From Chitinophagaceae bacterium (GTDB taxonomy: Bacteria > Bacteroidota > Bacteroidia > Chitinophagales > Chitinophagaceae), in contig JALOMZ010000091.1 in assembly GCA_025455205.1 (NCBI GenBank), positions 1-7,079 on the forward strand: 7,079 nucleotides of DNA, in the 5' to 3' direction. Position numbers and translations under genes: made by a program. Below are positions 1 through 5,580 of this stretch, one piece after another; the first letter of the stretch is position 1, and each line of letters begins with the position of its first letter. Under the pieces are notes generated by a model. That model was not told the DNA's origin. It saw only the letters and a list, made by a program, of their open reading frames with translations, and did not search any database.

Positions 1-393
1 CACGATCCAGGCGGCAAACTCATAGGTGGTGCCACCGCAAAGCCCCCGCACCGTATCAACATAAAACACACCGGCTGCCGTGGAGGCATTTACCACCATC
101 ATATATCCGCCCTGGTCATTGGGCGTATGGTCCTCGGAAAGATTGTGCCAGGTGTTGCCGAAACAGCCAATGCTGTTGTTGGAAAGGGTATAGAAGCCAT
201 CATCCGGACAGGCAACACTGGTATAGCTGTAGCTGACAATAGATCCCGGCAGGGGCGCACCCGGGTTGTTGCCGGCACCAAAATGGATATTCACTACCGG
301 GTCGCCAAGGCTGCCCGTACAGATCTGCCCGCTGAGGGCAAAAGCCCATAGCAGGGAAAGACTGCAGAGAACGACCTGACGGAAATAAAACAT
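1..393 (-). CDS. Secreted protein of the gliding/T9SS-associated type, N-terminal part only (runs off left edge)
   Basis: Reading the minus strand from the ATG at 393 gives 131 codons with no stop, so the gene continues beyond the left edge. Residues 1-22 form a Sec-type signal peptide: Arg5, a hydrophobic core (VVLCSLSLLWAFAL) and a likely cut near SGQ-ICTG. The mature part is rich in Gly, Asn, Ser and Tyr, with cysteines at 25, 62, 77 and 119 that could form disulfides. The stretch ICTGSLGDPVVNIHFGAG near residues 24-41 resembles the start of long Bacteroidota surface proteins that end in a gliding-motility or type IX secretion sorting domain. That resemblance is from memory, and the decisive C-terminus is outside the window. 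An export role is well supported. The T9SS assignment is inference. A weak -7-like box (TATTTTCG, minus, 418-411) lies just upstream. The gene diverges from the PD40 gene at 607. Confidence 0.8.
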   Translation of the reverse strand, partial: MFYFRQVVLCSLSLLWAFALSGQICTGSLGDPVVNIHFGAGNNPGAPLPGSIVSYSYTSVACPDDGFYTLSNNSIGCFGNTWHNLSEDHTPNDQGGYMMVVNASTAAGVFYVDTVRGLCGGTTYEFAAWIV

Positions 394-500
394 GCTTTTG
401 AAATGGCTTCCGAAAATAGTGCAGTTCGGGCCTGCGGAACCATGACGGGGATTATGGTCTTCCATGTAGGAGGACTTCAGCGGAGAAATTCGTTGTTTTA

Positions 501-514
501 CCGCCTACCGCCTG
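501..514. repeat. Heptamer pair CCGCCTA / CCGCCTG
   Basis: Two adjacent 7-bp units differ only in the last base. This is a minimal tandem repeat, but its period matches the heptamer tract at 4344-4388, and it is likewise confined to non-coding DNA. Two copies alone could be chance. Confidence 0.4.
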
Positions 515-530
515 CTATTTTACCATTGTT

Positions 531-548
531 ATGACAATTCCATGACAA
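531..548 (-). promoter_or_regulatory. Pho-box-like direct repeat (possible response-regulator operator)
   Basis: The plus strand carries ATGACAATT at 531-539 and again at 542-550, offset by 11 bp or about one helical turn. On the minus strand this reads TTGTCAT-GGAA-TTGTCAT. That has the 7+4+7 layout and near-consensus half-sites of the enterobacterial PhoB box (CTGTCAT-N4-CTGTCAY). It is centred about 52 bp upstream of the transcription start inferred from the -7 box at 579-586, a normal activator position for the plus-strand gene, although the box orientation would fit the minus-strand gene. Overlap with the inverted repeat at 525-538 is an alternative reading. The match is seen directly. 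Its recognition by a PhoB-like regulator in this organism is inference. Confidence 0.35.
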
Positions 549-578
549 TTGAGGCCGCTTCGGTGGGGTGCGGCCCAA

Positions 579-586
579 TACTTTTG
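579..586 (+). promoter_or_regulatory. -7 promoter box TACTTTTG for the PD40 protein gene
   Basis: The octamer matches the Bacteroidota sigma-A -7 consensus TAnnTTTG exactly. A start about 7 bases downstream would leave a leader of roughly 14 bases before the ATG at 607, typical for this phylum. No TTG -33 element sits at the usual spacing; the nearest, at 549-551, is about 6-8 bp too far. The box lies downstream of an in-frame GTG at 568, which argues against that GTG as the start codon. Confidence 0.5.
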
Positions 587-606
587 CCGAAATTTTTGAA
601 CTACTT

Positions 607-1713
607 ATGTATAAGATAATGTTCCGGGTGCTGTTGATTGCTGTTGTCTTTGTAGCACTGGGCGCCTTCCGCCACAAGCAGCTGCATCTGGAAATATTCC
701 AGCAGGACAGCCTGCGTTATCCGGAGGAGAAACATTTCCGGAACATCCGGCAGCTGACCTTTGGTGGTGACAATGCAGAAGCCTACTTCAGCTATGATAA
801 TAAGTGGCTCATTTTCCAGAAAACCAATCCGAAGGAAGGCATCAACTGCGACCAGATGTTCATAGGCCGGATTCCCGGTCCAGGCGAGAAGTTCGAACCC
901 AAAATGGTCAGCACCGGCAAGGGCCGCACTACCTGCGGTGCCTTCACCAAAGATGGCAAGCACGTGATATATGCCAGCACCCACCTGGGCAGCGAAGATT
1001 GCCCGCCGGTACCCGACCGCACCAAATATGGCAACCGCTACATCTGGCCCCTGTACGACAGCTATGACATTTTCATGGCCGACCTGAATGGTAAGATTGT
1101 AAAGCAGCTTACCAAAGCCAAAGGATATGACGCCGAAGCCACCCTCAGCCCCGACGGACGAAAAATGGTATACACCAGCACCAAGAGCGGCGACCTGGAG
1201 TTGTGGATCATGGATCTGAAAACCGGTAAGGAGAAGCAGGTAACCAATATGCTGGGTTACGATGGCGGTGCCTGGTTCAGCCCCGATGGCACCAAGCTGA
1301 TCTGGCGTGCCTCGCGCCCCACCACGGAAGAAGCCATCCGCGAATACAAGAGCCTGCTGGCCGAAAACCTGGTGGCCCCCACCAACATGGAAGAATGGAT
1401 TGCCAATGCCGACGGCAGCAACCCCAGGAAGGTAACGGCTTACGGGCAGGCCAACTGGGCGCCCACCTACATGCCCGACAGCAAACGAATCCTCTTTGCC
1501 AGCAACCATGAATACAAGCGTGGTTTCCCCTTTAACCTGTACATGATCAACGAAGATGGTTCCAACCTCATTAAGGTGAGCCGCGACCAGGGCTTCGATG
1601 CATTTCCCATGTTCAGCTATGATGGCAAGACCATTGTGTTTTGCAGCAACCGCAACAACGGCGGCACCCGGGATACCAACATCTTCCTGGCAGAATGGGT
1701 AGAGAATCCCTGA
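607..1713 (+). CDS. Secreted PD40/TolB-like beta-propeller protein
   Basis: This 368-residue protein starts with a hydrophobic export segment (FRVLLIAVVFVALGAF, residues 6-21). The rest is an array of PD40 (WD40-like) repeats recognisable by the S/T-x-D-G-x-x-h-h-a/y pattern: SYDNKWLIF (62-70), TKDGKHVIYAS (114-124), SPDGRKMVYTS (181-191), SPDGTKLIWRA (225-235), PDSKRILFAS (290-299) and SYDGKTIVFCSNR (337-349). Six blades fit a TolB-like propeller. No protease or other catalytic domain follows, so it is probably a periplasmic or outer-membrane-associated binding protein rather than an enzyme. It is not the Tol-Pal TolB itself, as no tol or pal genes are nearby. I chose ATG 607 over the in-frame GTG at 568 because a -7 box lies between them; ATG 619 is also possible. 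The ligand or partner is unknown. The next gene follows after 60 bp on the same strand. Confidence 0.85.
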   Translation: MYKIMFRVLLIAVVFVALGAFRHKQLHLEIFQQDSLRYPEEKHFRNIRQLTFGGDNAEAYFSYDNKWLIFQKTNPKEGINCDQMFIGRIPGPGEKFEPKMVSTGKGRTTCGAFTKDGKHVIYASTHLGSEDCPPVPDRTKYGNRYIWPLYDSYDIFMADLNGKIVKQLTKAKGYDAEATLSPDGRKMVYTSTKSGDLELWIMDLKTGKEKQVTNMLGYDGGAWFSPDGTKLIWRASRPTTEEAIREYKSLLAENLVAPTNMEEWIANADGSNPRKVTAYGQANWAPTYMPDSKRILFASNHEYKRGFPFNLYMINEDGSNLIKVSRDQGFDAFPMFSYDGKTIVFCSNRNNGGTRDTNIFLAEWVENP

Positions 1714-1744
1714 TGCCGGAAGGCTTCCCAATCATAAAATCACT

Positions 1745-1752
1745 TTCCTTTG
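1745..1752 (+). promoter_or_regulatory. Weak -7-like box TTCCTTTG before the four-helix protein gene
   Basis: The box differs from TAnnTTTG at one base and lies 21 bases before the ATG at 1774. There is no TTG at the -33 spacing. It suggests the membrane protein gene may have its own promoter in addition to read-through from the PD40 gene. Confidence 0.25.
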
Positions 1753-1773
1753 CCGAAACCAATCAATTAGACT

Positions 1774-2241
1774 ATGTACGCAGGTTCCGTTCATTTGCAT
1801 AACATCCTCCGCTGGGTGATCCTTGTTCTCCTGTTGCTGAATGTGTACAGGCATGCCACAGCAGGTGCACAGCCTTATGGTGATAAAGACCGCAAGCTGG
1901 GCCTCTGGCTCATGATCAGCTCCCACATCATGTTGCTGCTGGGCCTTGTTCAGTATTTCTTTGGTGGCGTTGGCCTGTCCCGCATCAAGGATATGGGAAT
2001 GGGCGAAGTGATGAAAAACAGTGAGATGCGCTACTGGGCTGTGGAACATATCAGCACCATGCTGATCTCCATTGTGCTCATCACCATTGCCTATGGTGTT
2101 CGCAAAAAGCAGATGGACGATATATCCAAACACCGCCGCGCGCTGCTGCTCTATGCCCTGGCACTGCTGCTGATCCTGGCTGCCATGCCCTGGCCCGGCC
2201 GGCAGGGTGATATTGGCCGTTCCTTCCTGCCCGGCATGTAA
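1774..2241 (+). CDS. Four-helix membrane protein, cytochrome b-like
   Basis: This 155-residue protein has four predicted membrane helices at about 10-26, 43-63, 86-108 and 122-139, joined by short charged loops. Histidines lie in or next to the helices: H7/H9 (HLHNILRW), H51 (SSHIMLLLGL), H92 (VEHISTMLI) and H120 (KHRRALL). Paired in-helix histidines in a four-helix bundle are what a b-type heme protein needs. Similar Bacteroidota proteins are, as far as I recall, annotated as cytochrome B, though often with little experimental support. It would act in the inner membrane, perhaps in electron transfer. The partner and quinone use cannot be read from the sequence. The GRQGDIGRSFLPGM tail after helix 4 is short and polar. 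The gene may be co-transcribed with the PD40 gene and ends at the bidirectional terminator 20 bp downstream. Confidence 0.75.
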   Translation: MYAGSVHLHNILRWVILVLLLLNVYRHATAGAQPYGDKDRKLGLWLMISSHIMLLLGLVQYFFGGVGLSRIKDMGMGEVMKNSEMRYWAVEHISTMLISIVLITIAYGVRKKQMDDISKHRRALLLYALALLLILAAMPWPGRQGDIGRSFLPGM

Positions 2242-2260
2242 TGATATACCGCTGATCCGG

Positions 2261-2300
2261 AAAACAAAGGCGACCTGCTCATGCGGGTCGCCTTTGTTTT
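2261..2300. terminator. Bidirectional intrinsic terminator
   Basis: A perfect 15-bp inverted repeat (2261-2275 with 2286-2300) can be extended by three more pairs, one of them G-U, leaving a TCAT loop. The stem core GGCGACC/GGTCGCC is GC-rich and flanked by A-rich and T-rich ends, so it gives a T tract on either strand. It lies between the convergent genes ending at 2241 (plus) and 2341 (minus). Confidence 0.9.
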
Positions 2301-2340
2301 GGGCATTATGCGGATGGCCCGACAGGCCCATCATCTGCTG

Positions 2341-3462
2341 TCAGGCTTTTTCCTTCAGCGCCTTCAGGAATTGCTGCATCTCCTGCATGGTACCCAGGGA
2401 CGTGCGGCGCCAGGCAGTAGTGGGTTCAAAAATGCGGATGGCACTGAAATTGGCGGCCTGCATGGCGGCAGCCAGGTCGCCCTTGAATGCCGATGCATCA
2501 TAGTAAACAAAATTGGTATGCGATGGAATCACCGGGTAGCCCATGCGGTTTAGTTCGTTGGTAACATAGGCTTTCACTTTCTCATTGTTGGTGCGGCTGT
2601 ACTTCACAAATGCCTGGTCTTTCAGGGCAGCCATGGCACCTGCCAGGCTCACGGCACTGGGGCCGGCATTGGCCCAGGGCTGCCAGGCCGACAATTGTTT
2701 GATGGTATCCGGATGGGCCAGCACAAAGCCAACCCTTGCTCCCGCCATGCCATAGATCTTGGAGAAGGTTTTGGCTACCACCAGGTTTTTGTTATCGCGA
2801 ACCATGGGCGCCAGGGTCTGGGCATCGCTGTATTCCGTATAGGCTTCATCGAGCAGCAAGATGGCCCGCTGGGTTACTTTCTCCGTGAATCGCTGCAGGT
2901 CGGTATCGGCTACCACGGTGCCGGTGGGATTATGCGGATTCACCACATACACCATGCTGGTGTTGGCATCCATGGCCGCCAGCATGGCATCCAGGTCGTG
3001 CACCTTGCCGGAGGTGAGGGGTACCTTTTTGATCGTCAGGCCAAACAACTCTGCAGCACCAAACCAAAGCCGGAACGTGGGATCTGCGCTCACAGCATTG
3101 CTGCCTTTCTTCCGGGCCGCCAGGGCGGCGGTATTGCCCAGCAGTTCGCTGCTGCCTGCTCCCAGCAGCACATGGTCGCGGGTGAGCCCGTACAGGGCGG
3201 CTATCTGCTCCCGCAACTGCAAGGCCATTTCACCGGGATAGCGGTTGCTTTGGGCTATAACCTCCATCATGGCCTTTCTAGTGGCCTCGGAGGGACCATA
3301 GGGATTTTCATTCTGGCCGATCCGCACCAGCACGGATTCGGCCCCGTCATCCCATAATTCCTGCCAGGGTTGCTGGCGGCCGAATAATTGTCCGGCCACA
3401 GAGAGGCCGGCCAGGGCCATTGAGCTGTGTTTTAGCCAGTTGCGACGGTTGAGGTTGGACAT
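2341..3462 (-). CDS. Tat-signal PLP-dependent aminotransferase (class I/II, HisC-like)
   Basis: This 373-residue fold-type I aminotransferase has a complete set of motifs. NENPYGPS (51-58) is typical of the histidinol-phosphate aminotransferase group. GAGSSELL (101-108) is the phosphate-binding turn. NPHNPTG (175-181) contains the Asn that contacts PLP, and LLLDEAY (202-208) contains Asp205 for the pyridine nitrogen and a Tyr. TFSKIYGMAGARVG (232-245) holds the Schiff-base Lys235 and Arg243. The N-terminus NRRNWLK (5-11) followed by a hydrophobic stretch (MALAGLSVAG) is a good twin-arginine signal, so the enzyme appears to be exported folded with PLP bound. Cytosolic HisC lacks such a leader, and no his genes are nearby, so a role in histidine synthesis is unlikely. 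The amino donor and acceptor are unknown. The gene lies 41 bp downstream of the phosphoesterase gene on the same strand and is probably co-transcribed. A weak -7-like TAACTTTCG lies at 3489-3481. Confidence 0.9.
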   Translation of the reverse strand: MSNLNRRNWLKHSSMALAGLSVAGQLFGRQQPWQELWDDGAESVLVRIGQNENPYGPSEATRKAMMEVIAQSNRYPGEMALQLREQIAALYGLTRDHVLLGAGSSELLGNTAALAARKKGSNAVSADPTFRLWFGAAELFGLTIKKVPLTSGKVHDLDAMLAAMDANTSMVYVVNPHNPTGTVVADTDLQRFTEKVTQRAILLLDEAYTEYSDAQTLAPMVRDNKNLVVAKTFSKIYGMAGARVGFVLAHPDTIKQLSAWQPWANAGPSAVSLAGAMAALKDQAFVKYSRTNNEKVKAYVTNELNRMGYPVIPSHTNFVYYDASAFKGDLAAAMQAANFSAIRIFEPTTAWRRTSLGTMQEMQQFLKALKEKA

Positions 3463-3503
3463 ATAGGCAGCGTTTTAATGCGAAAGTTAGGGAAACCGGA
3501 AAC

Positions 3504-4004
3504 TTATTGGCCTCTTTTTCCCAGTTCTATCACTTCCAGGTCAACCACTCTGCCTTCAGCCACCCCAAACCGGAGCAGGGTGCGCACCGTGTGCCATCCA
3601 TGCCGCCCGGCGGCGCCCGGGTTCATATGGAGGCAGGTGATCCCTTCATCATACTGCACCTTCAGGATATGCGAATGCCCGCTGATGAACAAGCCCGCCT
3701 GTTGCTGCTGCAGCCAGCCCCGTATGCCGGGCGCATAGCGGCCCGGATAGCCGCCAATATGCTGCATGCAGACGGTGAGTCCTTCCAGGGTGAAAGAGAT
3801 CCGCTCCGGAAATTGCTGCCGGATAGCGGGCTCGTCGATATTGCCATAAACCCCGCGCAGCGGCTTGAAAGCGGTCAGCGATGCAATGAGTTCCAGGCTG
3901 CCGAAATCACCGGCATGCCACACTTCATCGCAGGCTTCAAAATGCCGGAATACCATGGGGTCCAGCCATCCGTGGGTGTCTGAGATCAACCCGATCTTCT
4001 TCAT
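3504..4004 (-). CDS. YfcE/MJ0936-type metallophosphoesterase (phosphodiesterase)
   Basis: This 166-residue calcineurin-like phosphoesterase is of normal length for the small YfcE group. All metal-binding motifs are present in order: D9-T-H11 (SDTHG), H30-A-G-D33, G54-N55 (GVYGNID), H82 (MQHIGG) and the C-terminal S-G-H110-S-H112. These bind two divalent metals, usually Mn or Ni in relatives, and the enzyme hydrolyses phosphodiester bonds in the cytoplasm. The physiological substrate is unknown for most members. There is no signal peptide. The start MKKIGLISDTHG places the first beta strand at the very N-terminus, as is usual for the family, so the ATG at 4004 is secure. It is the first gene of the probable two-gene unit with the aminotransferase. 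No functional link between the two is evident. Confidence 0.93.
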   Translation of the reverse strand: MKKIGLISDTHGWLDPMVFRHFEACDEVWHAGDFGSLELIASLTAFKPLRGVYGNIDEPAIRQQFPERISFTLEGLTVCMQHIGGYPGRYAPGIRGWLQQQQAGLFISGHSHILKVQYDEGITCLHMNPGAAGRHGWHTVRTLLRFGVAEGRVVDLEVIELGKRGQ

Positions 4005-4014
4005 GGGGATGTCC

Positions 4015-4022
4015 TAAATTTG
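4015..4022 (+). promoter_or_regulatory. -7 promoter box TAAATTTG
   Basis: This is an exact match to the Bacteroidota -7 consensus TAnnTTTG, pointing away from the phosphoesterase gene and ending 15 bases before the ATG at 4038. That is the usual arrangement of box and start codon in this phylum. No TTG lies at the -33 spacing. It may serve the small reading frame or be a relic of a lost gene. Confidence 0.4.
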
Positions 4023-4037
4023 CGGCAACGATTGATC

Positions 4038-4127
4038 ATGCCTTTCTTCCGCAATTTCACCTATTACTTCGATAAACGGCGATGGAAATACCATTTCCTG
4101 ATGGTTTCCCTTTGCGAGGGGATATGA
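4038..4127 (+). CDS. Possible small protein, 29 residues, or remnant of a longer gene
   Basis: An ATG at 4038 opens a 29-codon frame ending in TGA at 4125-4127. The product is rich in aromatic and basic residues (FRNFTYYFDKRRWKYHFL in the middle) and ends SLCEGI. It follows an exact -7 box at a normal distance, so it has its own apparent promoter. The octamer repeat tract begins immediately after the stop. I do not recognise a family. It may be a genuine small protein, the broken N-terminus of a longer gene whose remainder was replaced by repeats, or a chance frame. The aromatic and basic composition is not typical of random non-coding DNA here, but 29 codons is too short to be sure. Confidence 0.3.
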   Translation: MPFFRNFTYYFDKRRWKYHFLMVSLCEGI

Positions 4128-4128
4128 A

Positions 4129-4170
4129 GTTCCAGAGTTCCAAAGTTCCAAAGTTCAAGATTCAAGAGTT
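4129..4170. repeat. Octamer tandem repeat tract, unit GTTCCAAA
   Basis: Consecutive 8-bp units read GTTCCAGA, GTTCCAAA, GTTCCAAA and GTTCAAGA. A 7-bp variant TTCAAGA and a final GTT follow. The decay from exact to degenerate units suggests an ageing tract. It lies wholly between genes, directly after the 29-codon frame. From memory, similar GTTCCAAA-type tracts occur between genes in Chitinophaga-like genomes. I cannot verify copy number elsewhere from this window. Confidence 0.8.
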
Positions 4171-4343
4171 GGGAATCGATCGCATGCCGGTTGAAGGTTG
4201 AGGATAAATGGACCGTATAGTTTCATTTTATGTCAGGTGAATAGTTCCGCCCCGTATGTGGTCAAATCTGTGTTAACGCAATAATCATCCTGCATACTAC
4301 GTCCTGTTTGTCCCGGAGACCCAACCAAAAACCAAAAACAACA

Positions 4344-4388
4344 AACCTCAAACCTCGAACCTCAAACCTCGAACATCAAACCTCAAAC
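4344..4388. repeat. Heptamer tandem repeat tract, unit AACCTCA/G
   Basis: Six full 7-bp units, AACCTCA, AACCTCG, AACCTCA, AACCTCG, AACATCA and AACCTCA, are followed by a partial AAC. The regular A/G alternation gives a 14-bp higher-order unit in the first four copies. The tract lies 9-54 bases before the hmgA ATG, where it would form most of a leader or promoter. An A/C-rich run (CCAAAAACCAAAAACAAC, about 4324-4342) precedes it. The pattern resembles the short tandemly repeated heptamers known from cyanobacteria, by analogy only. Confidence 0.85.
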
Positions 4389-4397
4389 ATTTTTCTT

Positions 4398-5555
4398 ATG
4401 CCTTTCTATCATAAACTCGGCCAGGTTCCCCATAAGCGCCATACCCAGTTTCGCAAACCCGATGGCGGGCTGTACAGCGAACAGCTCTTTTCCACCGAAG
4501 GTTTCTCCAACGACTATTCCCTGCTGTACCACGTGCATCCGCCCACGGTGATCATCGGCAACGACGACCCGGTGGATATAAGCCCGCAGATAGCTGAAGA
4601 CCGCATGCTGAAACACCGGTCGTTTGAAGGATTCAATATCCAGCCGGCAGAAGATTATCTCAAAAGCCGCGTGCCCGTGCTGGTGAACAATGATGTGCAC
4701 ATCAGCCTGGCGGCACCGCAGCAGGGCATGCAGGACTATTTCTTCAAGAATGCCGATGCCGATGAAGTGCTGTTCATTCACGAGGGCGCCGGCCGCCTGC
4801 TCACCCAATACGGAAGCATTCCCTTTGCCTATGGCGACTATGTTGTGATCCCCCGTGGCACCATCTACCAAATTGAATTTGCCGGGCATAACAACCGGCT
4901 CTTCATTGTGGAATCCTTCAGCCCGGTTACACCTCCCAAACGCTATCTCAGCAAATACGGCCAGTTGCTGGAACACAGTCCTTACTGCGAGCGTGATATC
5001 CGTCCGCCGCAAGACCTGGTAACCATTGATGAAACCGGCGACTTCCTGATCAAAACCAAAAAGAAGGGCATGCTGTATGGGATACATTATGGGCATCATC
5101 CCTTTGATGTGGTAGGCTGGGATGGCTGCTGCTATCCCTATGCCCTCAGCATACACGATTTCGAACCCATTACCGGCAGGGTACACCAGCCACCGCCCGT
5201 GCACCAGACATTTGATGCCCACAATTTCGTGATCTGCTCCTTTGTGCCCCGTCTCTACGATTACCATCCGCAGGCCATACCGGCACCTTACAACCACAGC
5301 AATATCGACAGTGATGAAGTGCTGTATTATGTGGATGGGGATTTTATGAGCCGGAAGAATGTTACCCGCGGTATGATCACCCTGCATCCGGCGGGCATCC
5401 CGCATGGTCCGCATCCCGGTGCTGTGGAAAAATCCATTGGCAAGCTGGATACACAGGAGCTGGCGGTGATGGTGGATACTTTCCATCCGCTGAAACTCAC
5501 CGTGCAGGCGCTGCACATAGAAAACCCCGATTATGTGATGAGCTGGGCGGAATGA
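4398..5555 (+). CDS. hmgA: Homogentisate 1,2-dioxygenase
   Basis: This 385-residue cupin-fold Fe(II) dioxygenase opens the ring of homogentisate with O2 to give maleylacetoacetate, in cytoplasmic tyrosine and phenylalanine breakdown. Recognisable blocks are the N-terminal MPFYHKLGQVPHKRHTQF, FIHEGAGRLLTQYG with GDYVVIPRGTIYQIEF in the first cupin half, and HQPPPVHQTFDAHNFVICSF in the second half. The likely iron ligands are His300 (PYNHSN), Glu307 (SDEVLYY) and His336 (GIPHGPHPG). The His-to-His spacing of 36 equals that of the human enzyme (H335 to H371). It is shorter than the roughly 440-residue human and proteobacterial enzymes, which as far as I recall is normal for Bacteroidota. I chose ATG 4398 because an in-frame TTG at 4308 would only add a translated heptamer repeat. 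No hppD, fahA or other pathway gene is adjacent, so it appears monocistronic. Confidence 0.92.
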   Translation: MPFYHKLGQVPHKRHTQFRKPDGGLYSEQLFSTEGFSNDYSLLYHVHPPTVIIGNDDPVDISPQIAEDRMLKHRSFEGFNIQPAEDYLKSRVPVLVNNDVHISLAAPQQGMQDYFFKNADADEVLFIHEGAGRLLTQYGSIPFAYGDYVVIPRGTIYQIEFAGHNNRLFIVESFSPVTPPKRYLSKYGQLLEHSPYCERDIRPPQDLVTIDETGDFLIKTKKKGMLYGIHYGHHPFDVVGWDGCCYPYALSIHDFEPITGRVHQPPPVHQTFDAHNFVICSFVPRLYDYHPQAIPAPYNHSNIDSDEVLYYVDGDFMSRKNVTRGMITLHPAGIPHGPHPGAVEKSIGKLDTQELAVMVDTFHPLKLTVQALHIENPDYVMSWAE

Positions 5556-5580
5556 CCACCGGCTTGTGTCATTGGTCATA

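Larger units (their letters stand above)
394..606. other. Divergent intergenic region, 213 bp
   Basis: This gap separates two genes transcribed away from each other, so it should hold both promoters. It contains a CCGCCTA/CCGCCTG heptamer pair at 501-514, an inverted repeat ATTGT-TATG-ACAAT at 525-538, an 11-bp-phased direct repeat of ATGACAATT at 531-550, and a perfect Bacteroidota -7 box at 579-586 facing the plus-strand gene. I see no convincing coding sequence in it. Confidence 0.6.
4005..4397. other. Intergenic region of 393 bp between phosphoesterase gene and hmgA
   Basis: The gap lies between divergent genes. It holds a perfect plus-strand -7 box (4015-4022), a 29-codon reading frame (4038-4127), an octamer repeat tract (4129-4170), a short GGTTGAAGGTTGAGG segment (4189-4203) that is roughly the reverse complement of the heptamer motif, an AT-richer stretch with no recognised feature (about 4204-4315), and the heptamer tract (4344-4388) ending 9 bases before the hmgA ATG. 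No clear -7 box for hmgA could be found. Confidence 0.6.

Noticed and set aside
127..351. 74-codon plus-strand frame at the left edge
   Set aside because: It overlaps the signal-peptide-bearing partial gene on the minus strand and shows no motif or start context.
568..606. Upstream GTG start for the PD40 protein
   Set aside because: A perfect -7 box lies inside this extension and the added 13 residues would precede the signal peptide; ATG 607 fits better.
601..1731. 376-codon open frame on the minus strand opposite the PD40 gene
   Set aside because: Its product has no recognisable motifs and is the mirror of a well-supported gene with clear PD40 repeats. High GC at third positions removes stops from the opposite strand.
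1732..2334. 200-codon minus-strand frame opposite the four-helix protein gene
   Set aside because: It spans the strong terminator hairpin, encodes a Gln/His-rich product without motifs, and conflicts with a clear membrane protein gene.
2695..3357. 220-codon plus-strand frame opposite the aminotransferase gene
   Set aside because: The opposite strand has a complete set of aminotransferase motifs; this frame has none.
4344..4388. CRISPR-like array
   Set aside because: The units are 7 bp and contiguous, with no spacers and no cas genes nearby.
4308..4397. Upstream TTG start for hmgA
   Set aside because: The 30 extra residues are translated heptamer repeat, while the family N-terminus begins at MPFYHKLGQ (ATG 4398).
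4383..5579. 398-codon open frame on the minus strand opposite hmgA
   Set aside because: It is the shadow of a clear homogentisate dioxygenase gene, its product is family-less, and its end runs into the repeat tract.
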